NCBI GenBank assembly: GCA_947285985.1
Contig: CAMYPB010000034.1
Location: 1 to 8,476, forward strand
Direction: 5' to 3'
Length of the DNA: 8,476 bases
From: an uncultured Holosporaceae bacterium
GTDB taxonomy: Bacteria; Pseudomonadota; Alphaproteobacteria; RUG11792
Shown in pieces: positions 1 through 6,435 of this stretch (the first letter of the stretch is position 1; each line of letters starts with the position of its first letter). The notes below the pieces were generated by a model. The model was not told where the DNA came from, ran no database searches, and saw only the letters and a list, made by a program, of their open reading frames with translations. Position numbers and translations under genes: made by a program.

Positions 1-705
1 CTTTGAGGATATCAATTGATTCACCTTGTTATACCTATCGTTCACATCATATATGTCAACATCTATCCCCTTCAATTTGTTCATCTTTTTGTTGTTATAA
101 TTTTTAATATATTTTTCAACGTATTTTATGAGAGTCTCGTTCTTTATAGTATTCTTCATAACCTCCAGATTTTTTATATCATTTTTCGATATTAAAATTT
201 TGATACGTTTTGCATCATCGAGATTTGAAATAAATTTATCAAATATTTTCCGAAAATCATTTGCAAACTTACTCGATAAATTTTGATATATCCATGTTTG
301 AGAGATATATTTTTTTGCGAGGTTTGGATTGGTTTTGAGGAGTATTTTATAATACACAATTATTCCATGTGATGTCATGGGATAATATTTTTCAAACCAC
401 TTCAACAATTCGTTTCTATTTTCGATAATTTTTATATTTTTTTCTGATTGGGGGATTATTTTATCGAACATTGGCCAATCGGGATTTTCATAGAAAAATG
501 AGAAGGAAGACGTGAAATCTTCGGGGTGTGAGACGACATATTTCCATTTCTTATATTTTTCTATAATTTTTGTGTCATATTCGTTTTGTGATGGGAAAAC
601 ATATGATATCCCCACATTTATAATGACAAACATGATTTTCAAACAGACATACGTATATCTTGCAATTTGGGATTTTAGGACGTATAAGATACTGTGTATG
701 TTCAT
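1..705 (-). CDS. Soluble lytic murein transglycosylase, N-terminal part (partial at left edge)
   Basis: The minus-strand frame is open from 705 through base 1 (235 codons) and lacks its C-terminus, where the goose-lysozyme-like catalytic domain would lie. The N-terminus has a hydrophobic core at residues 22-37, consistent with a signal peptide for export to the periplasm. The segment FYENPDWPMFDKI (residues 71-83), the following W-F-x(4)-P block (103-109) and a Q-x-W helix near 136-138 match the superhelical N-terminal region of alphaproteobacterial Slt proteins, whose usual form is 'NPDWP...'. The family cleaves peptidoglycan glycan strands to anhydromuropeptides. Being divergent from dapA is also a known arrangement in this class. 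The start is uncertain: 705 leaves only 23 bp to dapA, and an internal ATG at 633 (211 residues to the edge) would still begin a signal peptide. Neither has a clear Shine-Dalgarno. The family is fairly secure; catalytic residues cannot be checked here. Confidence 0.8.
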   Translation of the reverse strand, partial: MNIHSILYVLKSQIARYTYVCLKIMFVIINVGISYVFPSQNEYDTKIIEKYKKWKYVVSHPEDFTSSFSFFYENPDWPMFDKIIPQSEKNIKIIENRNELLKWFEKYYPMTSHGIIVYYKILLKTNPNLAKKYISQTWIYQNLSSKFANDFRKIFDKFISNLDDAKRIKILISKNDIKNLEVMKNTIKNETLIKYVEKYIKNYNNKKMNKLKGIDVDIYDVNDRYNKVNQLISSK

Positions 706-717
706 AAAATTTTTTAT

Positions 718-723
718 AAGGAA
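718..723 (+). promoter_or_regulatory. Ribosome binding site of dapA
   Basis: AAGGAA lies 5 nt upstream of the ATG at 729. It is the clearest Shine-Dalgarno sequence in the left half of the window and supports the chosen dapA start. It lies in the 23-bp gap between dapA and the longer of the two possible starts of the divergent transglycosylase gene. Confidence 0.7.
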
Positions 724-728
724 TATTT

Positions 729-1601
729 ATGTTTTCTAATTCTATCGTCGCACTTGTGACTCCTTTTCGCAATAATAATGTTGATCTTGAGTCCCTCGAA
801 AGAATAATAAACTTCCAAATAGAAGGAGGAACAGATTCGATATTAGTCTGTGGATCAACGGGAGAAGGTCTTCTGATCGATAATAATGAGAGAGAATTGA
901 TCATCAACTCATCAAAGGAAATAATAAATAAAAGAGTCCCCCTCATTGTTGGAGCGAGCAGTCCATCGACTCGTGAATCCATATTCTTCGCGAATCAAGC
1001 AGAAAAATTGAAGGTAGACGGAATCTTGTCGATCGTCCCATATTATGTCAAACCAACACAAAATGGAATTATCAAACATTTTGCAGAAATACACGAAAAT
1101 TCCAATATTCCAATAATATTGTATAACAATCCTGGAAGATGTGCAGTGAATATGTCAACTCAAACAATCATAACCCTCGCAAAACAATATTCAAGAATCG
1201 TCGCACTCAAGGATTCAGATACATACCTTGGACGAATATCTCACATAAAAGAACATATCCCAAATTTCAAATTATTGTCGGGAGACGATATGTCATCCCT
1301 CGGATATCTGAGTTCGGGAGGAGATGGAGTTATATCCGTCGTCTCAAATGTCGCTCCAAAAATGATAAAAAATATGATAAATGCAGTGCAAAACAACGAT
1401 CTTCAAACCGCACAAAATATCAATATGAAAATAACTCAACTTGCGGAGAGTATGTTCATAGAATCAAATCCTATCCCCGTTAAATATGCAATGTATAAGA
1501 AAAATTTGATACAAAATGAATTACGCCTCCCTTTGACAATCGCCTTGGAAAAAACTCAGAAAATTGTCGATGAAATTATGAATAAGTGGGATTTTATCTA
1601 A
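729..1601 (+). CDS. dapA: 4-hydroxy-tetrahydrodipicolinate synthase
   Basis: DapA condenses pyruvate with aspartate semialdehyde, the first committed step to diaminopimelate (peptidoglycan) and lysine, in the cytoplasm. The 290-residue protein is full length for this (beta/alpha)8 aldolase family. Visible residues are the phosphate/substrate loop G-S-T-G-E (42-46), P-Y-Y (104-106, catalytic Tyr106), L-Y-N-N-P-G-R (131-137, with Tyr132 and Arg137), the Schiff-base lysine in V-A-L-K-D (Lys161), and S-G-D-D (185-188). The first Thr of the usual G-T-T-G-E loop is Ser43, which keeps the hydroxyl. AAGGAA at 718-723 sits 5 nt before the ATG and fixes the start. In many alphaproteobacteria smpB follows dapA; here the spacer with parS and tRNAs follows instead. 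Retention of dapA suggests that the cell still makes its own peptidoglycan precursor. Confidence 0.97.
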   Translation: MFSNSIVALVTPFRNNNVDLESLERIINFQIEGGTDSILVCGSTGEGLLIDNNERELIINSSKEIINKRVPLIVGASSPSTRESIFFANQAEKLKVDGILSIVPYYVKPTQNGIIKHFAEIHENSNIPIILYNNPGRCAVNMSTQTIITLAKQYSRIVALKDSDTYLGRISHIKEHIPNFKLLSGDDMSSLGYLSSGGDGVISVVSNVAPKMIKNMINAVQNNDLQTAQNINMKITQLAESMFIESNPIPVKYAMYKKNLIQNELRLPLTIALEKTQKIVDEIMNKWDFI

Positions 1602-1609
1602 TTTTCACA

Positions 1610-1674
1610 ATGCATAACAAAAAATACACAAAAAAGATGATAAAAAATTTTTGATGAAGAATTTTGTTATGCAT
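1610..1674. repeat. Perfect 13-bp inverted repeat beside parS
   Basis: The left arm ATGCATAACAAAA (1610-1622) and right arm TTTTGTTATGCAT (1662-1674) are exact reverse complements separated by 39 bp of A/T-rich sequence. The inner spacer contains a second small palindrome (A6T5 at 1642-1652). The left arm starts 9 nt after the dapA stop codon and the right arm ends 3 nt before the parS palindrome. As RNA it could form a long-loop stem at the 3' end of the dapA message, but there is no U-tract right after the stem, so a classic terminator is not clear. It could instead bind a protein on DNA. Function unknown. Confidence 0.6.
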
Positions 1675-1677
1675 CAT

Positions 1678-1693
1678 TGTTTCACGTGAAACA
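1678..1693. other. parS: parS, ParB (Spo0J) centromere-like binding site
   Basis: The 16-mer TGTTTCACGTGAAACA is a perfect palindrome and matches the bacterial parS consensus TGTTnCACGTGAAACA at every position. parS is the loading site for the ParB CTP-dependent clamp; together with ParA and SMC/condensin it segregates newly replicated origins. Chromosomal parS sites usually cluster near oriC, often in or near parAB. It is intergenic here, between dapA and the tRNA-Glu gene, and I found no second copy in the window. An exact 16-bp match with G/C bases in an AT-rich genome is very unlikely by chance. The parAB genes themselves are not in the window. Confidence 0.93.
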
Positions 1694-1745
1694 TACACTA
1701 AAAAATAAAATCCACAAAAATTGAATAAAAAAATAATAAAATACG

Positions 1746-1821
1746 TGGCGTCTCCTACGGGATTCGAACCCGTGTTGCCGCCGTGAAAGGGCGGTGTCCT
1801 AGGCCTCTAGACGAAGGAGAC
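1746..1821 (-). tRNA. tRNA-Glu (UUC)
   Basis: The minus strand folds into a complete cloverleaf. The 7-bp acceptor is GTCTCCT/AGGAGAC, the discriminator is G and CCA is encoded. The anticodon stem CCGCC/GGCGG encloses the loop CTTTCAC (anticodon TTC), and the T-arm contains GGTTCGAATCC. It is 76 nt long including CCA. It lies 20 nt downstream of tRNA-Lys on the same strand and has no promoter of its own in that gap, so the two are probably one transcript. No convincing terminator hairpin follows it before parS. Confidence 0.97.
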
Positions 1822-1841
1822 AATTTGTCTAAAATTTTTTA

Positions 1842-1917
1842 TGGCGGGTCCAGAAGGATTCGAACCTTCGACCCTCTGATTAAAAGTCAGATGCTCTGCC
1901 ATCTGAGCTATGGACCC
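1842..1917 (-). tRNA. tRNA-Lys (UUU)
   Basis: The minus strand gives a complete cloverleaf. The acceptor is GGGTCCA/TGGACCC with discriminator G and encoded CCA. The D-arm is GCTCAGATGGCAGAGC, the anticodon stem CTGAC/GTCAG-type encloses TTTTAAT (anticodon TTT), and the T-arm contains AGGTTCGAATCCT. It is 76 nt long. It is the promoter-proximal member of the Lys-Glu pair, about 20 nt downstream of a strong sigma-70-like promoter at 1937-1965. Confidence 0.97.
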
Positions 1918-1936
1918 TTATACACGCCATATAATT

Positions 1937-1965
1937 AATATATAGCATTCTAACGAGAATGTCAA
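1937..1965 (-). promoter_or_regulatory. Sigma-70-type promoter of the tRNA-Lys/tRNA-Glu operon
   Basis: On the minus strand, a perfect -35 TTGACA (1960-1965) is followed after exactly 17 nt by -10 TATATT (1937-1942). Transcription would start near 1930, about 12 nt before the mature 5' end of tRNA-Lys at 1917, which is ideal geometry for a short tRNA leader. It lies back to back with trmL. Confidence 0.8.
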
Positions 1966-2005
1966 TATACTGATATTAAAATTTTATAACTTTTTTAAAA
2001 ATATT

Positions 2006-2452
2006 ATGCAAGTGAGTTTATTTGAACCTGAGATCCCCCAAAACACGGGAACGATCGCGAGATTATGTTCATGTTTTGATATACCTTTGAATATTATAGA
2101 ACCCGCATCCTTCATACTCGATAATAAAAAATTCAAACGTGCGGGCATGGATTATTTGGATCACGTTGATTTAAGACGTCACACATCCTTTGAAAATTTC
2201 AGAAAATCTATAGGGGGACGTATTATTCTTCTCGATATAAAGGCCAAGACGAAATATTTTGATATAAATTATAGGGAGGATGATTGTCTTATGGTTGGAA
2301 AGGAGAGTACGGGTGTTCCCGATGAAATTTTCGATATATGTGATGAGAGGGTTATTATTCCGATGTGTTCTGGAAGAAGGTCTATAAATGTTGCTCTAAG
2401 CCTTGGAATTGTTTTGGGAGAGGCCTTGCGTCAAACAAAGTGGAATATATAA
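2006..2452 (+). CDS. trmL: tRNA (cytidine(34)/cmnm5-uridine(34)-2'-O)-methyltransferase
   Basis: TrmL (YibK) is a small SPOUT methyltransferase that uses AdoMet to 2'-O-methylate the wobble nucleotide of tRNA-Leu isoacceptors and acts in the cytoplasm. The 148-residue protein is close to the usual length of about 155 and is essentially only the knotted SPOUT domain. Visible features are the N-terminal L-F-E-P-E-I-P-Q-N-T-G block (5-15) with Asn13 and Arg19, the G-K-E-S-T-G-V-P loop (98-105) that replaces the more common G-x-E-x-x-G-L-P, and the C-terminal knot I-P-M...R-S-I-N-V-A (118-130) ending in G-E-A-L-R-Q. The ATG at 2006 starts directly in the first conserved strand, so it is well placed, although only A/T-rich sequence and no Shine-Dalgarno precedes it. 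It is divergent from the tRNA operon and stands alone. Confidence 0.93.
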   Translation: MQVSLFEPEIPQNTGTIARLCSCFDIPLNIIEPASFILDNKKFKRAGMDYLDHVDLRRHTSFENFRKSIGGRIILLDIKAKTKYFDINYREDDCLMVGKESTGVPDEIFDICDERVIIPMCSGRRSINVALSLGIVLGEALRQTKWNI

Positions 2453-2497
2453 AATTTTATGGGCAAAAAAATAAATACTAAAAACTTGTATATAGTA

Positions 2498-2503
2498 TAT
2501 AAT
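2498..2503 (+). promoter_or_regulatory. Possible -10 element upstream of the Deg-like protease gene
   Basis: A perfect TATAAT lies 47 nt before the protease start in the 98-bp gap after trmL. No good -35 hexamer is found 16-18 nt upstream; the nearest TTG-containing match is too close. This is a weak call in A/T-rich DNA, supported mainly by its position in the only gap available for a promoter. Confidence 0.35.
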
Positions 2504-2550
2504 ATAAGTATGTTTCAAATGTTAAAAATCATAGAAAAAAGGGTTTTATT

Positions 2551-4089
2551 ATGAAAAATAAGTTATTGACATATTCAGTGAGTTTATACTCAGTATTCAT
2601 TTTATCCAGTAGTTATGTATTGCCGAATAATTCGGATGATACATGTGTTCTTCCTATATCGAATTCGAAGTCCATCTCTCCAAAGGACACATTGAAAAAG
2701 AAGGAGATAGGTCAAAAAGAATTATTTGACATGATTAGGAAGGGTGTTGTCTCAATAAAAGTTATGGGACACTTGGCGTTGGATAGATACGATAAGTTGT
2801 GGTCTGGAACGGGTTTCATCGTCGATCTTGAAAAAGGACTCATCGTGACGAATGCGCACGTCGCAGGAGAGATGTCTGTTTGTACGTATGAGATTAAATT
2901 CGGGAATGGAAAGACGACGGATGCAAGACTCGAATATATAGATCCATGCTATGATATAGCCGTCCTTTCGATAATAAACAAAGACGATATTCCTAGTGAT
3001 TGTATACAACTTGAGTTTAGTGATGAGGATCCATCATTGAATATGGCCGTATATTCGATGGGGAGTTCGTATGGGAACGAATTTTCAACGTATCATGGAA
3101 CTATATTTGATACGACGAGTATTCTTTGGCTAAAGACATTTCCTGAGCAATCCCTACAATTTTCTGGTCTGACTGTTCCAGGAGCGAGTGGATCTCCTGT
3201 TTTTGGAGCGGATGGAAAAGTCGTTGGATTGTTGTATGGAGGGGATTTTGCGTCGGGTGCCGCTCTTCCAATAAAATATGTTGAGCCCGTTGTCAATGCT
3301 ATAAAAAATGGAAAACAATTTCAAAGATATTTCTATGGATTTATGGTCGATTATATGAGTTTGCAGGATGCGATTGATTCGGGAATCGTCCATAAAGACG
3401 CCCAGAAAGAATATGAAGAAAAATTTCCTAATGCAAATAATAAAATCTTATTGGTTACTAAAAAATTGTCCGCATTCCCTGAGACGAAAGAGATTCAAGC
3501 AGGAGATATCATATGGAAGATTGACGATGAGTTGATAGGTCCAAATCTTCGAAAATTTGATGAGATGATCCAAAAAGCGAAGGGTTCAAATATAGAGGTC
3601 ATCGTATATCGGGATGGTAAACAAAAGAAGATCGAAATTCCAACGTATAAATTAAAAAGTAAGGAGGATATAAAATTATTGTCCTTCGCAGGGGCTGTGT
3701 TTTTCGAAACGAATGTTGATATTGCAATGAGCCGGGGGACAAATGAACAGGCCGTCTATATAAGGGATGCTGAGCCAGGATCCGCATTTTCGATCATAAC
3801 AGGAAATCAACATGGATATCCAATAGCCGACTCATTCCAAATCACAGAACTCGATGGAGAAAAGATTAAATCAATTGATGATGTCGTTTCAAAATTAAAG
3901 GACCTATTTAAAAAATCCGTGTTTAATATCAAATATATAAAAGTTGGGGGAGACGGAGAGGAAATTTCTATCACAACGAAATATAACAAGGAATTTATAG
4001 ATGCTGTTCTATATAGTTTTGACTCCTCGAAAAAATCTTGGGAGGTCAAAAATATAAGTAACCCACTCCATGTTATGTCTGAAGAATAA
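2551..4089 (+). CDS. Deg/HtrA-like periplasmic serine protease with two PDZ-like regions
   Basis: The 512-residue protein begins with a signal peptide (basic K2/K4, hydrophobic 7-22), so it probably acts in the periplasm. The trypsin-fold domain (about 55-255) shows the triad: His103 in T-N-A-H-V, Asp135 in Y-D-I-A-V-L, and Ser213 in P-G-A-S-G-S-P. The last motif has Ser215 where DegP-type enzymes have Gly (G-N-S-G-G-P), as in some other trypsin-like families. Two C-terminal blocks look like divergent PDZ domains: about 260-365 (I-Q-A-G-D-I-I-W-K-I-D-D) and 375-480 (A-E-P-G-S-A-F, then I-T-E-L-D-G-E-K-I). The domain order S1C-PDZ-PDZ and the length match DegP/DegQ proteases, which degrade or hold misfolded envelope proteins. 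AAAGGG (2538-2543) lies 7 nt before the ATG. Overall similarity to DegP looks low, so I give no gene symbol. Confidence 0.88.
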   Translation: MKNKLLTYSVSLYSVFILSSSYVLPNNSDDTCVLPISNSKSISPKDTLKKKEIGQKELFDMIRKGVVSIKVMGHLALDRYDKLWSGTGFIVDLEKGLIVTNAHVAGEMSVCTYEIKFGNGKTTDARLEYIDPCYDIAVLSIINKDDIPSDCIQLEFSDEDPSLNMAVYSMGSSYGNEFSTYHGTIFDTTSILWLKTFPEQSLQFSGLTVPGASGSPVFGADGKVVGLLYGGDFASGAALPIKYVEPVVNAIKNGKQFQRYFYGFMVDYMSLQDAIDSGIVHKDAQKEYEEKFPNANNKILLVTKKLSAFPETKEIQAGDIIWKIDDELIGPNLRKFDEMIQKAKGSNIEVIVYRDGKQKKIEIPTYKLKSKEDIKLLSFAGAVFFETNVDIAMSRGTNEQAVYIRDAEPGSAFSIITGNQHGYPIADSFQITELDGEKIKSIDDVVSKLKDLFKKSVFNIKYIKVGGDGEEISITTKYNKEFIDAVLYSFDSSKKSWEVKNISNPLHVMSEE

Positions 4090-4108
4090 CCTTTATGAAT
4101 TCTAACTC

Positions 4109-4137
4109 TTGACATAAAGTTCATAAAAAATTAACTT
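4109..4137 (+). promoter_or_regulatory. Candidate promoter for the DsbA-like gene
   Basis: A perfect -35 TTGACA (4109-4114) is followed after 17 nt by TAACTT (4132-4137), which keeps the first two and the last base of the -10 consensus. Transcription from it would start around 4144. That rules against the upstream in-frame TTG at 4141 as translation start and supports an ATG at 4183 or 4195. The same gap holds short overlapping inverted repeats (CTTTATG 4091-4097 with CATAAAG 4113-4119) that could form a weak hairpin after the protease gene. Confidence 0.5.
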
Positions 4138-4194
4138 AACTTGAGTTGGAATTTTATTGTGAGCGCACGAAATTTTGAGAGGATGTTTCTATTT

Positions 4195-5028
4195 ATGAAA
4201 TTTTTATTTAAAATTGTATCTATAATTTTATGTATACTTTCTTTTGATGATGGTATGAATATTCAATCGGAAGTTTTGCAGAATAATACTCAAGATTCCA
4301 ATAATTCGAAAGAGTTGAATAATGCGAAATATTTGAAGGAGAAGGATGGGAAGAAAGAGAGCGTGTATATGGAATTTGAATTCGGGTGTACGGATGACAA
4401 TAATCCTATATACATATATGTTTCTCCGTCATGCTTGCATTGCGCTCAGTTTGTTCTAGAAGATCTCGATAAATTTTTACAAAAATATGGAGCGATTTGT
4501 AGGGTTATCGTACGCTTGGTTCCAACTGCTGCAAAAGATGTTTTTTTAATAAAATTGTTTTCAAAAAAAGCAAAAAATAAAGATGAATTTTGCTTGATTA
4601 TGACGACATATTTGAAGCGTGTTCTTGCAGAAATAAAATCTATCAGTCCAACGAAAGAACAGAAGAAACTTTATGGTGGTTCGAAGAAAGATGAAGATAT
4701 GTTGAAATTTCAAGTTGTCGCTCACAATTTTGGTTTTTTGGACGAGGAGATAAAAGAAGCAATTCCATATTTCGATGTTTTCAAGAATAATGGGAAATAT
4801 GAAATACAAGATCAAGATTTATCGAATATCAACAATAATAATGTTGATCAAGAGAAGGGATGGATGGAGGTTCAGATTATGAATACATATGCTGAATTTG
4901 CGTCTAATATAATCGAGGTTATCCACAATAAATCCCTTGATCTTCCTTTGATTGTTCGAAATGGAAAGAAATTGGATAAGCTTCCAGATGAAAAAACAAT
5001 AACAAAACAGGAAGAAAAAAATAACTAA
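4195..5028 (+). CDS. Exported DsbA/thioredoxin-fold protein with CLHC motif
   Basis: Starting at 4195 gives a 277-residue protein with a clean signal peptide (K2, K6, hydrophobic 3-16), so it probably acts in the periplasm. The upstream ATG at 4183 and TTG at 4141 are in frame, but the purine-rich GAGAGGA (4177-4183) is spaced usably only for 4195. A thioredoxin-like strand I-Y-I-Y-V-S-P-S is followed by Cys80-Leu-His-Cys83, the DsbA-type C-x-H-C active site with Leu where E. coli DsbA has Pro. A helical insertion of about 100 residues follows. Near the C-terminus L-P-L-I-V-R-N-G-K (250-258) provides the cis-proline (Pro251) and the final strand-turn typical of the fold. An Asn/Lys-rich linker follows the signal peptide and the tail is Lys/Glu-rich. 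The likely role is a thiol-disulfide oxidoreductase for exported proteins, fitting its place after the Deg-like protease. Whether it is an oxidase or an isomerase cannot be told. Confidence 0.8.
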   Translation: MKFLFKIVSIILCILSFDDGMNIQSEVLQNNTQDSNNSKELNNAKYLKEKDGKKESVYMEFEFGCTDDNNPIYIYVSPSCLHCAQFVLEDLDKFLQKYGAICRVIVRLVPTAAKDVFLIKLFSKKAKNKDEFCLIMTTYLKRVLAEIKSISPTKEQKKLYGGSKKDEDMLKFQVVAHNFGFLDEEIKEAIPYFDVFKNNGKYEIQDQDLSNINNNNVDQEKGWMEVQIMNTYAEFASNIIEVIHNKSLDLPLIVRNGKKLDKLPDEKTITKQEEKNN

Positions 5029-5051
5029 TTGATGAAATGTGTTATATTTTG

Positions 5052-5060
5052 TGTTATAAT
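5052..5060 (+). promoter_or_regulatory. Extended -10 promoter of tRNA-Arg
   Basis: TGTTATAAT contains a perfect TATAAT (5055-5060) preceded by TGn, an extended -10 element that can work without a good -35. The mature tRNA starts 12 nt downstream. The only -35-like hexamer, TTGATG (5029-5034), is 20 nt away, which is too long. Confidence 0.6.
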
Positions 5061-5072
5061 CATGATCATAAA

Positions 5073-5149
5073 GTCCTCGTAGCTCAGATGGATAGAGCGT
5101 AGGATTCCTAATCCTGAGGCCGTGGGTTCAAATCCCGCCGAGGACGCCA
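5073..5149 (+). tRNA. tRNA-Arg (CCU)
   Basis: A complete cloverleaf of 77 nt. The acceptor is GTCCTCG/CGAGGAC with discriminator G and encoded CCA. The D-arm is GCTCAGATGGATAGAGC, the anticodon stem TAGGA/TCCTG (closing U-G wobble) encloses TTCCTAA (anticodon CCT), and the T-arm contains GGGTTCAAATCCC. It reads the AGG codon and is transcribed alone. I see no clear terminator hairpin after it. Confidence 0.97.
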
Positions 5150-5261
5150 TATCAAACATTTATCCTTTATTTTATTCGTTTTTTATGAATTGATTTTGGG
5201 TAGTTTTTTTGATGTTGTGTGTGAATTGGATAGAAAAAGTTTTTGAAATTCAATTTTTTGC
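5150..5261. other. Spacer between tRNA-Arg and the tRNA-fMet promoter with no recognisable feature
   Basis: The stretch is T-rich and has no open frame of note, no strong hairpin and no repeat found elsewhere in the window. It separates the two tRNA genes. Together with the two tRNAs it makes up the 370-bp gap between the DsbA-like gene and tssG. Confidence 0.6.
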
Positions 5262-5290
5262 TTGACTCTTTGAAGTTTGTTTGATATAAA
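5262..5290 (+). promoter_or_regulatory. Sigma-70-type promoter of tRNA-fMet (and probably tssG)
   Basis: TTGACT (5262-5267) and TATAAA (5285-5290) are separated by exactly 17 nt. Transcription would start about 5297, 10 nt before the mature 5' end of tRNA-fMet. No other promoter fits in the 15 nt between the tRNA and tssG, so this is the best candidate to drive tssG and the following gene too. Confidence 0.75.
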
Positions 5291-5306
5291 TAATTATGTT
5301 CTTTGA

Positions 5307-5383
<77 letters not shown>

Positions 5384-5398
5384 ATTTCCTTGATTTTT

Positions 5399-6430
5399 AT
5401 GTTTCGTGGTGATAGGGATTTTCGTGGGCGTTCTGATTGTATTCTTGAGCAACTGAAATTTTCTCCTGAAAAATTTTCTTTCACGAAGGCTGTTGATTTT
5501 GTTGTTAGGTATTTAAATTTCGACGTGGGGGATATGTCGGGTTTCAATATACAAAATATCAATATCAAGAGTAGGTGTAATTTTCAGTCGAAGTTTTCTG
5601 ATATATACGAGATAGAGGGTTTATTTGAGAATAACGTTGAAATTATCACGAATATGCAGGGGATTGTTGGGATTGAAGGGACTCTTCCTGATTGTTATGC
5701 GGAGGAATATATCTTAGACAATAGAAATATGAAGGATTCGATTTTCGAGTTCTTCGATATTTTTAATCATAGAATGTTATCGATGAGATACATCTTCGAA
5801 AAGAAACAGGTTGTTCGATGTCTTTCTGTTAGGGTTAAAAATTCTGTTATTGGGAAGATTATATCTTCATTGTCTGGGTTTGATTTCCAAGATGATAGTC
5901 AATGTCTAGAAAATTCATTGATACCTGATCAATTTAAGATTTCATCACAATGGGCACTTTGGAGAAATACGCGGTCATCATATATTTTGAAGATTATTTT
6001 ATCTAATTTTTTTGACGTGAAGGTCGATATAGAACAGTTTGTTGGAGGGTTTACGGAAGAAATCTCGAGGGATGAATGTAGTTTGTTGGGACGACAATAT
6101 AATAGTTTGGGAATAGATTTTTTATTGGGAAGAAAAGTGTGGGACGATTCAATGGGGATAAAAATAAATATTGGACCATTAAATTTTGATCAGTATATCT
6201 CTTTTCTTCCAAAAAGATCAAAATTTGATGAAAAGATTTCTATACTTGAAAAATTGAAGAGTATAATCAGAGTATATGTCCCGTATAATATAAGAGTTAT
6301 GGTGTTGTTTTATTTGGGGGAAGATTATGTGAGGGGTGTCAGACTGAATGATGGAAAACAATTGAACAAGGATACATTCGTCATGGGAAATCACATATCA
6401 AAATATACGCACTTTAAAATAGAAATTTAA
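5399..6430 (+). CDS. tssG: Type VI secretion system baseplate subunit TssG (ImpH/VasB)
   Basis: TssG is a wedge component of the T6SS baseplate (with TssE, TssF and TssK) on which the contractile sheath assembles at the inner membrane. The 343-residue protein is full length for the family. Family landmarks appear in order: P-E-K-F-S-F-T-K-A-V (23-32, usual 'FxFFQAVRLLE'), G-I-E-G-T-L-P (91-97, usual 'GPxGxLP'), F-x-x-F-F-D-I-F-N-H-R (114-125), L-S-N-F-F-D-V-K-V-D-I-E-Q-F-V-G (201-216), and L-G-R-K-V-W-D...I-G-P-L (243-261). The frame can be opened further upstream, but that would place the start inside tRNA-fMet, and the ATG at 5399 puts the conserved N-terminal block where the family has it. 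No Shine-Dalgarno is seen. No other tss gene is in the window, although TssF normally neighbours TssG. It is probably read from the tRNA-fMet promoter. Confidence 0.87.
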   Translation: MFRGDRDFRGRSDCILEQLKFSPEKFSFTKAVDFVVRYLNFDVGDMSGFNIQNINIKSRCNFQSKFSDIYEIEGLFENNVEIITNMQGIVGIEGTLPDCYAEEYILDNRNMKDSIFEFFDIFNHRMLSMRYIFEKKQVVRCLSVRVKNSVIGKIISSLSGFDFQDDSQCLENSLIPDQFKISSQWALWRNTRSSYILKIILSNFFDVKVDIEQFVGGFTEEISRDECSLLGRQYNSLGIDFLLGRKVWDDSMGIKINIGPLNFDQYISFLPKRSKFDEKISILEKLKSIIRVYVPYNIRVMVLFYLGEDYVRGVRLNDGKQLNKDTFVMGNHISKYTHFKIEI

Positions 6431-6435
6431 AAGAT

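Noticed and set aside
512..739. 75-codon plus-strand frame opposite the transglycosylase
   Set aside because: It is antisense to a frame with clear transglycosylase similarity and overlaps dapA. Its composition is a low-complexity Phe/Ile/Tyr mix typical of shadow frames.
4141..4194. TTG or first ATG (4183) as start of the DsbA-like protein
   Set aside because: The TTG lies at or before the likely transcription start. The purine-rich GAGAGG directly abuts the 4183 ATG, which is too close, while 4195 gives usable spacing and a standard signal peptide.
4919..4927. Perfect DnaA box TTATCCACA
   Set aside because: It is a single copy inside the DsbA-like coding sequence, where it encodes part of V-I-H-N. 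The only near-matches (one at 6790s, one in dapA) are also coding, so there is no cluster and no origin-like AT-rich unwinding region beside it.
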